64,000 bases of DNA from Panaeolus papilionaceus (lineage: Eukaryota; Basidiomycota; Agaricomycetes; Agaricales). The notes under the pieces are model-generated. The model worked only from the letters and a program-made list of their open reading frames with translations. It had not been told where the DNA came from and did not search any database. Where the stretch lies: the NCBI GenBank assembly GCA_015501605.1, contig JADNRZ010000046.1, positions 84,418 through 148,417 on the forward strand. The letters run 5' to 3'. The position numbers were made by a program, and so were the translations under genes. Positions within the stretch are counted from its first letter, which is position 1. Every line of letters begins with the position of its first letter. Positions 1-12,727 of the stretch are shown piece after piece.

Positions 1-1378
1 GGACCCTGGCTATTGGGTGGTGTGAAATGCGGCCACTTTGGCTCACAAGTCAAGCTAGGGTCTACCGATTCTCCTTGCTCCTCTCGTAACATGAACGCCG
101 ACATCCTACACTGCTTTTCATATTTTTTTGTGGTTCTAGGGGTCGCCGATTCGATCGGAAACGTCGTTGTTGGGAGTGGTCGGAGTGTCGCAGGAGCACA
201 TCCTTCAGCACTGTCATCACGAACCAATACGCGTAACTCACGTCGCACACTCTAACCGTGGACATCTTGGCTCCCAAGTCGGACCACACTCCGCCGATGA
301 TGCTCATTTCTTCTGTAACACCTCCCTCACCACCCTATGCTGCTTTTTATGGCTGCTTGCTGTTTCTAGGTCTCGCCGATGCGCCCCATAACACCCACAT
401 TATCCACATTATCGCGCCCTTTTGCTCATCAGAAACGACTTTTGGACCTATCAGGAATACATTTCCGTCGCCATCCCGGTCAACTCAACAGCTCGCCAGC
501 TCGCTCAGTAATTAAATTCCCGGGCAGAGGCGACACGAAAGAGGAAGGTGATGATGAGGCGACAGCCAACATGTACCCGCCGATACTTTGGCGCATATGT
601 TAACTTTGGCGAGAGTGATGGACCTTACTCCTCCCGTATCAGTTCCCTCAACACATTACGCTGCTTTTCATGGCGTTTTGGTGGTTCTAAGTATCGCCGA
701 TGCACCAGGAAATGTTGTTGTTGGATGTTATCGGGGTATTGGGTGGGGAGATATTTCTGATGTTGTGTCGCGTTTGGGCAGGATAGGCGTTGGGGGTGGG
801 GGTGGAAAGATGGGTGGGATGAGAGAGGGCGTAGATGAGGTGGTTGGGAAGGAAGAAGACGAGGGGGTGCGGGTGGATATTGACTGGAGCGACATACCAG
901 CCTTCAATATCATAGATGTTTCCAGTGATTGGGACTGGATAATTTGTGTGTAAAGTTGATTTAGATGCGGTTCTGAGCTCGCTGTCTGACTGATTGTCAG
1001 TAATTTGAGTAGACTCGTGTTATATTATGTCGATTTTTCAGATGACACCCCTGCTTGACTGACATTGGAACGTGAATAAAGGTGACCGATTGCCCTCATC
1101 ATGAATTTCACCTCATCAATTCGCTTCATCCACTTGACCCCTTCCTTCAGAGTCGTCCATCGCACATATGCAACGGTGCATCCATCTGCGTCACAGACAG
1201 TATATCTTCATCAATTAAATACGAGTCACGAGGAGCTGGACGTGGGTGGTTCAACGTGAAACTCATTGTCACGCCTAGTGCACCGAGTGGCATTTGATCA
1301 GAAATTTTGAGTGGCACTTTTTGATATAACCCGGAACAAATCTAACCACTATGTGACTCCATTTTCAGGTCAACACAC
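1..1378. repeat. Degenerate repeat modules flanking the KDZ element
   Basis: This stretch has no gene that I can support. It is built from copies of a unit of about 165-190 bp with a core like CACTTTGGCTCACAAGTC followed by a block ending near GGAAACGTCGTTGTTG. Copies start near 25, 255 and 590. The part from about 285 to 1320 is duplicated at about 21500-22620 with high similarity. Its start also resembles 35376-35560. A second motif near 1080-1230, around GTGACCGATTGC and CGTCACAGACAG, recurs near 22360, 28250 and 43180. Small open frames here are repeat frames, not demonstrated genes. Confidence 0.75.
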
Positions 1379-2675
1379 ATAGGTAAGCTATGCATCAAGA
1401 ACTGAGTTAATCCATGGAATTATGAAAAGGCAAGAACTGAGTTGGGTCTATGGAATCCGTGGAATTGTGCAGTTGGGTGGTGAGTAGGTGGGCAGGTAGT
1501 GGGTGGTGGGTAGGTAGTGGTGGGTAGGTAGCGGGTGGTGGGTAGATGGGCAGGTATCGGGTGGGTGGTAGGTAGATAAGTATCGGGTGGGTGGTAGGTA
1601 GGTAGGTGGATAGCGGGTGGGCAGCAAGCAGGCAGGGGTGGTAGGGTAGGTGGGTAGGTAGTGGTTGGGAGGTAGGTAGGTAGCGACGGGTGGTAGGTAG
1701 GTAGCGGGTGGCAGGGAGCAGGCGTGTGGGCTGCGACGGATGGTAGGTAGCGGGTGGTAAATGGCCAGCGAGCAGGTGCGTGGTAGGTAGGTAGTGGGTA
1801 GGTGGGTAGATGGTAGGTAGGTGGGTAGGTAGCAGGTGGACAGCGAGCAGGTGAGTCAGTGGGAAGTAGATGGGTAGGTGGGTAGGTAGCAGGTAGCAGA
1901 TGGGCAGCAAGCAGGCGGGTGGTAAGTAGGTGGGTAGGTAGCGGGTGGTAAATGAGCAGTGAACAGGCAGGTGGTGGGTAGTTAGCGGGTGGTTGGTAGG
2001 TGGTGGGTAGGCAGGTAGGTGGGTAGGTAGTGGGTGGGTAGGTAGGTAGCAGGTCGTAAATGTGTAGCGAGCAGGCGGGTGAGTGGGAACAGTGAATAAC
2101 AAACAAGCAGTGGTTGTTAGGCGTAGCAGGCGAAGTTGATAATCCGTAAGCAGCCGGTTGATTCAGCAGCTGAACCACCAACAAGCACACGTGCTGTGGG
2201 ATGGGTGGAAAGCGAGCAGGCGGTTGCGTGGTTGGTCGTCGTAGCAAGCGAAGTTGATGGTACATGATCATTAAGCAGCCGAATAGTTCAGCAGCCGAAC
2301 CAACAACAAGCACAGGTGATGGGTGGAAAGTGAGCAAGTGGGTGTGTGGTGGGTTGCAAGCAGGTGGAGGGTAGGTAGCAGGCGGGTTAAGCAGGTCGGG
2401 TTGAGCTAATGGTTGGGGACTGGGTAGGCGAGCAGGTGTTGTGTGTTTCTTTTTAGAATTATGCTTTAAAATAGAATAATAATGACGATAAAATAGTTAA
2501 TGCATGAGGAGCTGATAGCCCATCGTGAGTGCGTTAGCAGCCGAGTGTCCGTTACATGGAGATTCAAAGCAGCCGTTAGGATTGTCGCAGGTGATCATGA
2601 TTTATCAGTACTCGTCGCAATAGCAACCGGTTCTCGCCTGACAATTTAGCACATTTAGCAGCATCCGTTAATAGA
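1379..2675 (+). repeat. Left terminal inverted repeat of the KDZ element
   Basis: It pairs in inverted orientation with 14903-16183. The outer part of about 100 bp is nearly perfect. From about 1480 to 2080 the repeat is a minisatellite made of GGTAGGTAGCGGGTGG-like words (tetramer GGTA plus variants). The inner part (2100-2675) is unique-type sequence with several AAGCAGCCG/CAGCAGCCGAA words. The long proline/threonine/tyrosine-rich open frames that cross it are by-products of the simple repeat. Confidence 0.9.
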
Positions 2676-2856
2676 TGGTCGGTGAGCAGGCGATAGCAGG
2701 CAGTAAGGATGATGTTGTTCACAAGCGGGCAACCGTGGGAATACAAACCCGTCTTTCGATGTGTCAGGATGGTTTTTTTTTCTTGCTCTTCTTCTACAAC
2801 CATCTCCAATCGAAAACCCATCGATCCGACCGATCTCGCTCTCCTCCAAATTACCC

Positions 2857-5800
2857 ATGGCAAACTTCGATGCTGAACACTTCTTCCATGTGCTCAACCA
2901 AGTTCGCGATCGATTGATCCCAGTATTGACGAGCAATGACGGGCAGGCATGTGCACAAGTGCTTGCTACTGTAAATGCTGAGCGGGTAAGATAGCCATTC
3001 TCTCCCATGCGGCAATCAATGCTCATTTTACAAAAAGGAGTACCTAAATGGAATTGTTGGCCAAGCACGCGAAGGCTCCACCATTCCCCGCGCCGTCAAA
3101 TGTTGCTGGAGCAAGTCATCGCCCCATGCATGGGTTTTTTGGGTGGGCCTCCACTTCAAGCAGCTTGTTGCTGACCAAAGGACGGAAGTGGAACAGTCAG
3201 CAACCGATGTGTCTTCCAAGATGAATGAGTGGAGGCAGATGATGATGAATGGGGAAGAACTTCGAGGAGCGACCGAAGCGGCCGCTCCCCTTGCAGCGCC
3301 ACCACCAGGAGCCTCAGTTGGTTCTCCTCCCATTGCCGCGCCTGCTCCTTCACCTGCGCCTGCTCCTGCTCCTGTGCCTGCTTGTGCTACTGCTCCTGCG
3401 CCTGCTCCCGCTCGTGCTACTGCACCTGCACCTGCACCTTCTCCTGCTCGCTTGGCCGCTCGTCCCACACCTGCTTCACCTGCTCCCGCTTCCCCTGCTG
3501 TTCTTGCACCTTCTCCTCGTGCCCCACCTACCACGGCTGCTCTTCCCCGCGCCCCACCTGCTACTGCTAATCCCTCCCGTACCCCGGCTGCTCCTCCCCG
3601 CGCCCCCCCTGTGACGGCTGCTGGCGCTCCAACTACTCGACCAGCAGCCGTTCCACCTGTCCCCGCAACAGCTGCTGGTCCTGCTGCTCGCTCTCCTGCT
3701 GCTCAGCCAGCGACGGCCGCTCCACCTCCACGTCCCGTCATTGCTCAAACCCAGCCAGCAAGCGGAGTACCCGCTGGACCCTCCATGCAGCCACCTGCGG
3801 CTCCGGTTGCTGGTGGCTCTAGGGCATCAGCCCAATACCGGCCAGCCGCTGTCCACCCACCCTCTTGTCTTACAACGACATGGACTCCTGGTAAGTACTG
3901 CAGACCAAATTGCATTCAGCAAAGCTAACTTTTTGACAGAAGACTTAGCAGGGAAAAGGAACCTCGAGGAGGAGTCGGAGGAAGAGACCACAGAAGGTAA
4001 GCAATCAGGAATGTAACAATTCTGACTTCAAATCGACCATCTTATAGGAAGCAAGCGGTGGCGTTTGGAAGGCCACGACGATGTCTCGTCTGCAAGTTCG
4101 GCTCCTTCAGGGTCTCCGGCTGCTTCCAAGCTAACACTCGAGGGTACTAGGAAGCGGTCGACAAAACTCGAGGAATATCCTGTTCGCTGTGCCCAGTGCG
4201 AGAAAGCTGGGAAGACTTGTCTAAAATCCTCACAGAGCAACCGGTGCCGAGCATGTGCACAAAACAAGGTAAAATGCTCTTACTCACTCAATCGTAGGGA
4301 GGCGGCTGCACTGGGTGCAGCAAATAAAAAGGCCAAGTTGGAGACCATGGTAGCTGCAGGCGTCATTGATGAAAGTCAAGCAGCCGAGTCAAGTAAGGGG
4401 AAGGGAAAGGAGCGTGCAGCTGAAGACGAGGCCAAGTACAAGCCATCGGATGAGGAGGCGAAGCCAAAACGTCGTAAAGGTTCAAAAGGTAATCACATCC
4501 CTAGTTATGCACTGCCAAAATAACTGAAATTCACAATTCCTTGTGCAGTCACAGTATTGGAGTTGAACGAGGTCGTTCAAGAGTTGCAGGAACGAATCAA
4601 GACTTTGGAGAAAGACGCATACGACAACGCGCAACTTCTTGGCAAGAGCCTCAGCGCACTCCACATGTTTCGCTATGAAACCGGTAATGCTCTTCTTGGA
4701 ATCAGAGAAGATCTGTCACTGGCACTGGCGAAGAGCGATGCTGGAGCGGCCGCTCCCAACATCGGCCGGCCACCAGTTTCAAAGGCCTATCGTTTGGGTC
4801 CACAGTCCCACATTGTGCAACCCACCTTGTGGGCAGCTGGTGACCAGTACATTTTCCGGGACCATCATCAGCGCGACAAGTACCCCAAATATTTCCATCC
4901 AAGGCTTGTCTCAGTAGATGAAGACTGGGTCGCCACTTGGGGAGAAACTCTTCCCCATCACTACATTGTTGGAGCGGCCGATGCAATTCAGGTTCCCTAC
5001 AGCACCCCAAGCGATGACCTGACCATCCTACCGAGAGCCCAGGGTCCCAGGTACAGGTTTGGCCCCAAGGGCAAAGCTAATGACCAACCTGGCAGCTCTG
5101 CTCCTGACACACCTGCTTCTGCCTCTGCCTCTGCCTTGCCTTCCACCAAGTCCCAGCTGAGCATGCTGCTGGGTGAGGGAACTCATGGGAGCGTGATGGA
5201 ATGGGCGGCCGGTCAAATGCCTCCCGCGGCCGCTCCTGGCTCTGACCCAATGGATGTTGATCCGACTCAACCGCATCCAACTGTCGACCCAGCGCAACTT
5301 CATCTGCCGGTTGCTGCGGCTTCCACCTCCAGCCAGGGCAGTCATCAGCAAATGACCCAAGGTACGCATCCAGAGTCGGGTGCAACAGATCCAGCTGGAT
5401 CCACTAACATCACCCACCAGGCAACAAGCCCGCCCACTGAGGGGTGTCAGACCATGAGCTCTCTCAATGCCATTGAAGCGGCCGGTCATATTATTATCCC
5501 CCCTCCCTCAAATTGCTTTGACACTCCTTCTCCTCTTTCAATTGGACTCTCACTAGGGCCTTTCACTGCTGAGCAGGAAAAGGTGGTGGACACAACAGCT
5601 CGATTGGGTCACGGGCTTGAGGATCTTTCCCCTCTGACGGATGCTGGGTCTTTCACAGAGGCATCGGCTGCAGTGGCTGGTCCATCCCATGCAACCAGTG
5701 GAAGATCAAGAGGTAAAAAGGCATGGCGAACATCAGTGTTGCCACGCCATGCTGCTGCAACACGCTCGCGTACCAGCACGCCTGCCTCTCAGCTCTCGCC

Positions 5801-5876
5801 TCGTCGCACTCGGTCACGGACTGGAACACCCGCCTCCCAGCCTGCTCTTCGTCGCTCTGGCCGCCTCGCCAAATAG
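2857..5876 (+). CDS. KDZ-element gene 1: zinc-cluster, coiled-coil, basic-tailed putative DNA-binding protein
   Basis: Proposed exons are 2857-2985, 3038-3890, 3940-3996, 4048-4488 and 4549-5876, giving 936 codons with consensus GT-AG junctions. The protein has a short helical N-terminus, then an alanine/proline-rich linker (about residues 95-320). Next comes a cysteine cluster of pattern C-x2-C-x6-C-x8-C-x2-C-x6-C (CAQCEKAGKTC then CRACAQNKVKC), encoded at about 4193-4282. This resembles the six-cysteine clusters of fungal regulators. A predicted coiled coil follows (ELNEVVQELQERIKTLEKD). The C-terminus is rich in R/S/T-P with repeated TRSRTSTPASQ-like words. The likely role is DNA binding or regulation for the transposon, inferred from domain type and location. 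It converges with gene 2. Confidence 0.75.
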
Positions 5877-6154
5877 ACTTTTTTTTATGTTGTTTTGTTG
5901 GACTTGCACCATGTACCATTTCCCTCTGCCTTGTCTATTTTTTTCATGTTACATATTTTTCCTCGTTTTGTGCTTCTTGTTAGCGGCTGCTTATTTCTAA
6001 CCTTGTTTCATACCCCGACATTTTGATTCGCTGCTTTTTTGGACTCCAATATGTTCTTATCTCTCAATTTTGCATCGTATATAATTTTGTTACTATCACG
6101 TTTGATGCAATACAAAGAGGTTGATTGTTTTAGCAATTACTGAGTATTTTTTTT
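5877..6154. other. Convergent 3' spacer between KDZ-element genes 1 and 2
   Basis: AT-rich, T-run-rich spacer of 278 bp between two convergent stop codons. It holds no coding potential that I trust and presumably contains both 3' untranslated regions. Confidence 0.6.
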
Positions 6155-8355
6155 TCATAACCTGAGTCTTGAAGAGCTCCTCAAATGTTGCTCACTGTTA
6201 GCTGCTGGGGTGGGCGAACGCTCTGAAAATGGAGTTGGATATTTTTCTGCAGGACCACTGGATTTTGTTGTTTGACGAGTGGCCTGCCTGGGTTGAATAG
6301 ACGAATCTGCGGCTGGTACATGCAGACCAGTAGCTCCCGCTCCACCATCAATCTGCGGAATTTCGGGCGTAGAGGCTCTACACGATGCTTCGGCATTTGC
6401 ATGCTCGTTGTCTTCTTGTGCTTCATCAACAGGTGTTCTCTTCTTGCATTTCTGTTTTGGTCTCTTTTTTTTTGGCTTTTTCTGGGCACCGTCTTGCTGA
6501 TCCTGGGACATGGCAGCAGGTGTAATTGCAGGTGTAGGCAACGTAGCGGCTGTTGCCCCATCGACCTGCACATCAGTAGGTTGTATATCGGCTCCTCCAC
6601 ATTCGCCTTGCTTGTCAGCTGCCACTCACTCTCCAGTGGGTGAACACAAAATGGCAGGTTCACCATCGGTTTGCGTGATTTCGTTGGTAGGTATTATATT
6701 GGCTCCTCCATCTCTGTCGACTTCCACTTGGACTTCACGCTCTCCAGCCTTCCCCCACCGCTTTCGCTTGCCTCGCTTGCCTCTCATTACATTCGCAAAC
6801 ATAGGATTGTTCTTGGCTGCTGGAATCATCACGTCCTGTATCGTTTCTTCAGGGTATCGAGCCTGCACAATTGTGTTATGTATGCCATTATAAACTGCTT
6901 GGAACCTGAAAGACTTTTCAGGCCCCAGGTCTTGCTGTCGTTTGAGTGTCTCAATGAAAAACTGCCAGAGTTGATTAGGGTTTGTCTGGCGGTACGCAGT
7001 AAATTTGAAGTCAGGGTATGTCGCCAGGGGCAAATATTGCGGATCAACATAATTTGACAATCCATTGTTGTTGATCTGAGTCCAGGGGACAGATGCACAA
7101 CTAGGATCATTGCTTGCAAGACCTGGAAACAATTGTGAAAATTAATACCCCAAATATGTTCTAGTACATACGATAGTGAGCAAGCGTGAAGGCTTTCCAT
7201 AGGTTCTCCTTAGTAGCACGATCCAGGTCAGCACAACCTTCAGGCAAAATTGGGTATCCAGTTGGAGTTGTCAACATGGATGTTACCGCGGCCGCTTTTG
7301 TCGTCGCTTCTTCGCCATGTCCGGCCGCTGCAATCCCGCCTGCTGTTATCATCTTCAGATCCCTGACATATGCTGAAATCAGGGCTGCAAATGTGCTTAT
7401 TTCCTCTGTATGCTTATCCTGGAATGACTGTGCGGTGATAAAACCATATGTCTGTGCAATATTTTCTGCCCTAGAATTATGTGTCAGCGGCTGCACAAAA
7501 TGCAAATTTGACACTTACAAGCCAAGATTCACTGATCCATCGGCCACCTCTGCAACATAAAATTGCACAGAGGCAATTCCAAGCTCCAGTTGTAGTAGGT
7601 GCTGCGCCTGCTTTAGTCGTGCCATTCCATGTTTGGCGAAATTTCTGCAAGCAGCCAATCATGAGTTAGCAAGCGGTCTCATAAAGCGGCCGGTGAAATA
7701 CCGTTTCTTGAGATCATCAGTATAACCCCTTTCTTTGACCAATTTTCTGGCATCTTCAAATTTTGCCCACTCTGATGGTGTAGACCTGTCATGAATGTTG
7801 CGGACTGCTGCATGCCTTTTCTTCATGACTTTTATGGAAGTAACTTCTGCCTCTGGACCTTCCTCTGCTTGAACAATCTTCTTGACTTCATTATACAACT
7901 GATCATAGTGGTAGTTGTAAAAGTAATCTGACATGGTGACTTGTAGGGTTGGAAGTTGGTAGAGTTGGTGCCTAGACTTCCAGTTCCTGGCTGTATATTC
8001 AGCAATTCTCTAAGAGAAATGATAAGGCAATGAAAAAAATAATGAAGTGGGAACTTACATCTGTCCAGATGCCAATGTTTTCTGGAGCAGTCCGACCAGT
8101 TGTGTCTGGGTTGTTATACCAATATGACAGAAGTGGTGGAAAGACATATTGTCTAAGATATGATGCTCTAGCATCCACATCCCGACCCAGGATATCTCGA
8201 AATCCAACTCTCCAAGGCCTAATAATGTTCAGCTCATCTGCTGTAAAGTATGCAGAATCTTTGCGAGCCATCCGTGGCTTTTGAACAGGCTCATCCAGAC
8301 TGATCTGTAATCCCTGTCCATCTCCTGTATCTGCCCTTTGATAACCACAAGTCAT
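6155..8355 (-). CDS. KDZ-element gene 2: protein of unknown function
   Basis: Exons on the minus strand are 8355-8059, 8009-7702, 7644-7519, 7470-7172 and 7122-6626, which total exactly 509 codons to an in-frame TGA at 6628-6626. The frame then stays open for another 156 codons to 6155. The text on both sides of the TGA is internally similar (GGANIIPTNEITQTDG before, GGADIQPTDVQVDG after). The extension may therefore once have been, or still be, part of the protein. The extension is lysine-rich (KKPKKKRPKQKCKKR), like a nuclear localisation signal. I recognise no domain. It starts 138 bp from gene 3 in divergent orientation, so the two probably share a promoter. Function is unknown; membership of a transposon with a transposase suggests an accessory role. 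Confidence 0.65.
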
Positions 8356-8493
8356 AGCACATGTAACAGTGTTAGATGATCAGAGATGATGTGTCTGATT
8401 GTGTTGAGAGGTGAGCATGACAAGTGTGACAATGTCACAATATGTATCCTTCACACCTGAAAACAGAACAGTGACACTTAGCATCTAGCCATT
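8356..8493. promoter_or_regulatory. Divergent promoter region of KDZ-element genes 2 and 3
   Basis: 138 bp separate the two divergent start codons. It is the only space available for the 5' regions of both genes unless they have undetected upstream exons. I see no clear TATA box. Confidence 0.45.
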
Positions 8494-11400
8494 ATGAGTC
8501 AACACCCAAATGTCATACCCCTTGATACCAAAAAGAAAAGAAAGAAAAGGGAGGAGCATAATATTGTTGCTTCTATGCATCCATCCTCTTCTACACCTGG
8601 AAATGCATCCCAATCCCAATCCCAATCCCAGCCTTCTCATCCCAATGAACAGAAATACTACTTCCAACAACCTGGAAAAACCACACGTAGTGGGCGCCAG
8701 GAGCTTGATCTTAGCAAAATACAGAAACCCCCTAAGCCTAAACCCAAACCCAAACCTCCCATTAATCCTGCTACTATGCCTTGGCCTCCACCAACCAACA
8801 CACATACACATGGTGATGGTGTTCACACTCACGATTATCATGCTGCCACTCTTCCTGATGACAACTGGCATGGAATGGGAGATCGCCCTGCCTTTCAAAG
8901 CAAGGTATTACCATATTAGATGTCAATCTGAAGAGCATTTTCCCCCATACTGACATCACAAATACAGAACCAAGGTGACTACATCAAGGAGTTCATAGAC
9001 CATGTTGGAGAAGCAATTCCAGCATACATTCATCATGAATATCTTCATCCTGATAACCAAATTTGTGGCCATTGTAAAGATGACACAACTACCAATTTTG
9101 CTATATGGCGTTGCAGAGATTGCTTTGTACCTCATGCTCTCTGTCGTGGCTGCATTCGCAAGCAGCATCTCCACAATCCTTTCCACAAGATTGAGTGCTG
9201 GACTGGCAATCATTTCCGAAGGGCTGCCCTGTGGGAAGTAGGACTTTATGTTGTTGCCCCTCATCAAGATCTTCAGAACTTGTGTGGATCATTGAAAAAC
9301 ATGGTTGCAGTGGAGGAACAGAAGCAAAGAACAATTGACGAAGAACAACAAAAAGAGATTGCCATTCATGTGTTCCCAATTGGTGAGTTTCTGAATTTCT
9401 GTGTAGTTCTCATCTAACTTTTGAACAGGCTTTCCAATGGATGGAGTGTCAGAATCTGGTCACATAAGTATTGAAGCGGCTGCTCCAGCTGCTTTCAATG
9501 ATTTACAAGATTGCACTCATCACTCTTGACAGGATGCCAAGTCAGGCAGCCCAGATCAACCGGCTGCCCCAGCTGCTCATGAAACGGACCAATATGCTAA
9601 CAAAGTCAACCTGGCCGCCCCGGCTGCTCTCTGCAATATCTCCATGCCTGGCACTGCCAAGGTTGCAACCAGGCTTCTTTGAAGGGCAAGCAAAGGGAGG
9701 TGCAGCAGGAAGACTATGAACGGACGGAAGCACAGGAACAAGCCGATGAGGACCAGGAGGGGATCAATGACACAGAGGACGGAATGGAAGTTGATGTCAC
9801 CCTTGAAGCTGAAATTCATGCAGACATCGAGTTCGACAAGAAAATGGAGCAGGCGTATCGAGCGCACGGCCTCAAAAATTATATCCGGCCGGAGGAGTTT
9901 CTCTACCAGCATGCGGCTGCTTTTGAGGGCCAACAAGCATCCAAGGTTGAAGTCATTGATCCTGATGTTCGTCAACCATCTGGCTTGATGCGAGTTGCCC
10001 ACACAAACGGCTACCACCGAATCAATTTTCTGCGGTGCTCGTGTCAAGGAGAGTCTAAAACATTTGGAGACTTTGTTGCAGCTGGTTTCATGCCAGCAAG
10101 CTTCTCTCAGGTCAATACACTTTTCACCAGGCAGCTGTTGGACTTTGCACGACTTGCCAATTTGGAGCTTGCAGCATCTGTGTACCAGATACATCAATTA
10201 CTGGTTAGACAAACGCAGCCGCTGGGCTACATTCTTGCAGATGACTTGTATCACTTGCTACGTCGGATGCTTCGACTGGATCGTTGGATGAAGAAGCTTA
10301 AATGGGCGGGATTCGGCCACTTGACGCAAGATCCTTTAAAACCGGCCGCTGGACAGTTATCCAACTTCTGTGCAGCATGCCCTCAGCCTGGCATTAACTT
10401 GCCAGCAGATTGGAAGAGCGATAAAAACCAGGTAGTCTACAGCCGCTCATTTGTTGCAGATGGGAACTTCAAGGCAGATCACATTTCGGCTGCAACGCGA
10501 GCAGATGAGACACCATTGTATGATGGTGGAGGCATGATGCCTCACTCTGACGCTTACAAGAATCACATTGAAAAGGCAACAGAGACCCGCATGGTAAGCT
10601 TGGAGGGTTGTCTGGGTTGACAAGCTTCTAATTATTGGAACAGAAAGCACCATGTGAAAACACGTTCCGAGCCATTGAAGCATCCTTGACAGCAAGCAAA
10701 GTCTGTGATGTGACGGGTGTTGTTGGCATTGCATGCGCCCGCCATGGCATTTACTGTCCTAATGGGCTTGTGGATCTCTACAAGGGAGAACAGCAAAAAA
10801 ATGTTGATTATGCCTTTGTTCAGGCTCTAGTTCGAACCAACGTTGATGTCAAGCAGCGTGTCACAATTTTGTACGACATTGCTTGCCAGTATTCTATTCA
10901 CCTACGGGCGCGAATTGACGGGATGCTGGCTGAGCATGGTCTGGAGCTTTTGGAAATCGACCGGGCAATTGGATTGTTCCATATCCATGCCCACAAGGAC
11001 AAGTGCTATTTCAGATATTCTCCATCGTTTATTCCAGGGCTTGGCATTGTTGATGGAGAAATCATGGAAACCAACTGGTCTGTTCTCAACAAACATTCCC
11101 GGGCACTCCGTACTGGACACCAGGTGGGTCGAGTGGAAGGGTTGGATGACTACACCAGCGACTTGAACTACAAACGGACGCTGCAAATGCCCGAGACCCT
11201 ACGGAAGAAGTATTCGCTTGCTAAGACAATGTCAGCCGAACATAAGCTGGTCTTTGCAGAGGTCAGCCAAAAATGTCACCAGCATGTTCAGGCGTGGACG
11301 GCTGCTATCGAGGAGGCAGAGTCAAAGCGCTTGGAGGAACCAGCTGTCATGGATATTTATGGTGCAGATTCCAACAAGATGAAGCTTTCGCCACCGGCCG

Positions 11401-12522
11401 CTCTGCCTGCCAGTGCTAGCTCGGATCTTCAAGAGTATCTCAACTTTGCATTCATTGTTGAGGATGCTCAGTAGGTGGTACCTGATCTATATCATGTTTG
11501 TGCACTGAAACATGGTTCTTCGTGCAGATCCCAGGTGGTGGAAATTGCGCAGAGAGCAACAAAAGACAACACGGGCGTTGAAGCAGAAAAGCTTGAAGCG
11601 GAACGCGAAAAGTTGCGCACAATGCTAGGCAAGCTACAGATTCTTGAAGCCAAGGGTGGAGTCCTCTATGAAGCAGCACCGGCCGATCTCCCACCTCCCA
11701 GTGTCACCGACGGCCTTCCAGAGCACAAAACTCTGTTCCTTCCTTCCAACAAAAATGTAAATGCTCAACAGACTTCAGTTGAGTGTGCTTGCCGAGTTCA
11801 ACACCTTCAGAGTCTCTTGAAAGGCATTCGTGATCTTGTTGTTGAGCGCTCCCTCAAGTTTTCGCATGTCATGCAAAACAAGCCATCAAGTGGAGTCAAG
11901 ACACGTTCGCAAGCGAAGACACAGCAGTTGGAAACACGCGTCAAAGTAATGGCACAATTGTACAGAAACAGCCGCAACAAACTTCTCAAGCTTAATCCGG
12001 ATCATCATACCCTGCACATATTCCAGGAATTGAACGACAAAGATGTTCAAGCAAGTAGCCTGATGGTCAGTGGGAATTCCACTAGTTCACGTGGGATTTC
12101 AAAAGCTTTGTCTTGGATATGGCGTTCGCGGCTGCTAGCACGTGCACCCGATCAGCTTGGACAGGAAGATCGGAATTCATTGGACTCGGTTGCTACGGAA
12201 GAATGTAGGTTCTTCGTTTACATGTTCATAGAACCCATCTCATGGTCAAAATTGATCAGTTTTGCGCGTGCATTGGCTGCGTGCACGGGCACTGTGCCAA
12301 CGCTGGGAGGAAGAGGTTGAGTTAGTCACACATGAAATGGCTTGGGTTGTGCGATATTTTTTGTATCGTGCAGAGGGTTGGAAGCGGGCGGCTCTTGATC
12401 CAAAAACATCCAAACCGGCCAGTTGCTATGCATACCGCCAACAGCATGCTTGTTTGCGGATTGCAACTCATGCAGACATGATCTTTAAAACAGTCAATTC
12501 TCAATACCAGTCACCAATGTAG
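8494..12522 (+). CDS. KDZ transposase with N-terminal CxC2 cysteine cluster
   Basis: Exons proposed: 8494-8904, 8968-9382, optionally 9429-9467, then 9662-10593, 10644-11470, 11528-12204 and 12260-12522 (1,175 or 1,188 codons). The N-terminus is low-complexity and lysine/proline-rich. Exon 2 encodes a CxC2-type cluster (CGHC ... WRCRDCF ... LCRGC ... HNPFHKIECW). Exons 4-5 encode the KDZ catalytic core: NFCAACPQPGINLP, then DGNFKADH with a likely catalytic Asp at 10459-10461, YDIACQYSIHLRARI with a second Asp, FHIHAHKDKCYFRYSP, and DGEIMETNWS with the likely Glu. The C-terminus matches the usual KDZ ending (WLRARALCQRWEEEVELV). The stretch 9468-9661 is not readable as one frame; the AG at 9660-9661 restores phase. 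The enzyme would act in the nucleus to cut and move the element. Confidence 0.9.
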
Positions 12523-12727
12523 CCACAATCATGTAAAAAACATTCAAATCATCAATATATTCTTTAAGCAAAGCAATATGTAAAAGTGTGCGAGGGAGAC
12601 TACATGTATCAAAAAAAAACCTAAAAAGTTAGAAGTCAGCTTGCGACACTCAAACACAACAAAATGATATGAAAGCACCTGAAAACCAAAGATGATGGCG
12701 TATATAAAATGCATGATCAACCGGCTG
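12523..12727. other. Convergent spacer between KDZ-element genes 3 and 4
   Basis: About 205 bp of AT-rich sequence between convergent stops, presumably 3' untranslated regions. I see nothing else in it. Confidence 0.6.

Noticed and set aside
1420..2337. Minus-strand frame of 305 codons rich in Thr, Pro, Tyr and Leu (mirrored by 15212-16114)
   Set aside because: It is the translation of a GGTA-type minisatellite. All frames on that strand stay open for the same reason, and the two copies are the inverted repeats of the transposon, not genes.
3120..3160. Possible frameshift at a T6 run in gene 1
   Set aside because: Starting exon 2 at 3038 gives an uninterrupted frame and a whole-codon total, so no frameshift is needed.
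3028..3748. Long minus-strand and alternative plus-strand frames rich in Gly/Ala/Arg or Leu
   Set aside because: Shadows of the alanine/proline-rich exon 2 of KDZ-element gene 1, produced by its repetitive GC-rich codons.
9429..9719. Separate small gene in the stretch after the CxC2 exon
   Set aside because: The frames there end in stops and contain the iterated transposon word. A simple intron restores the transposase frame, so an extra gene is not required.
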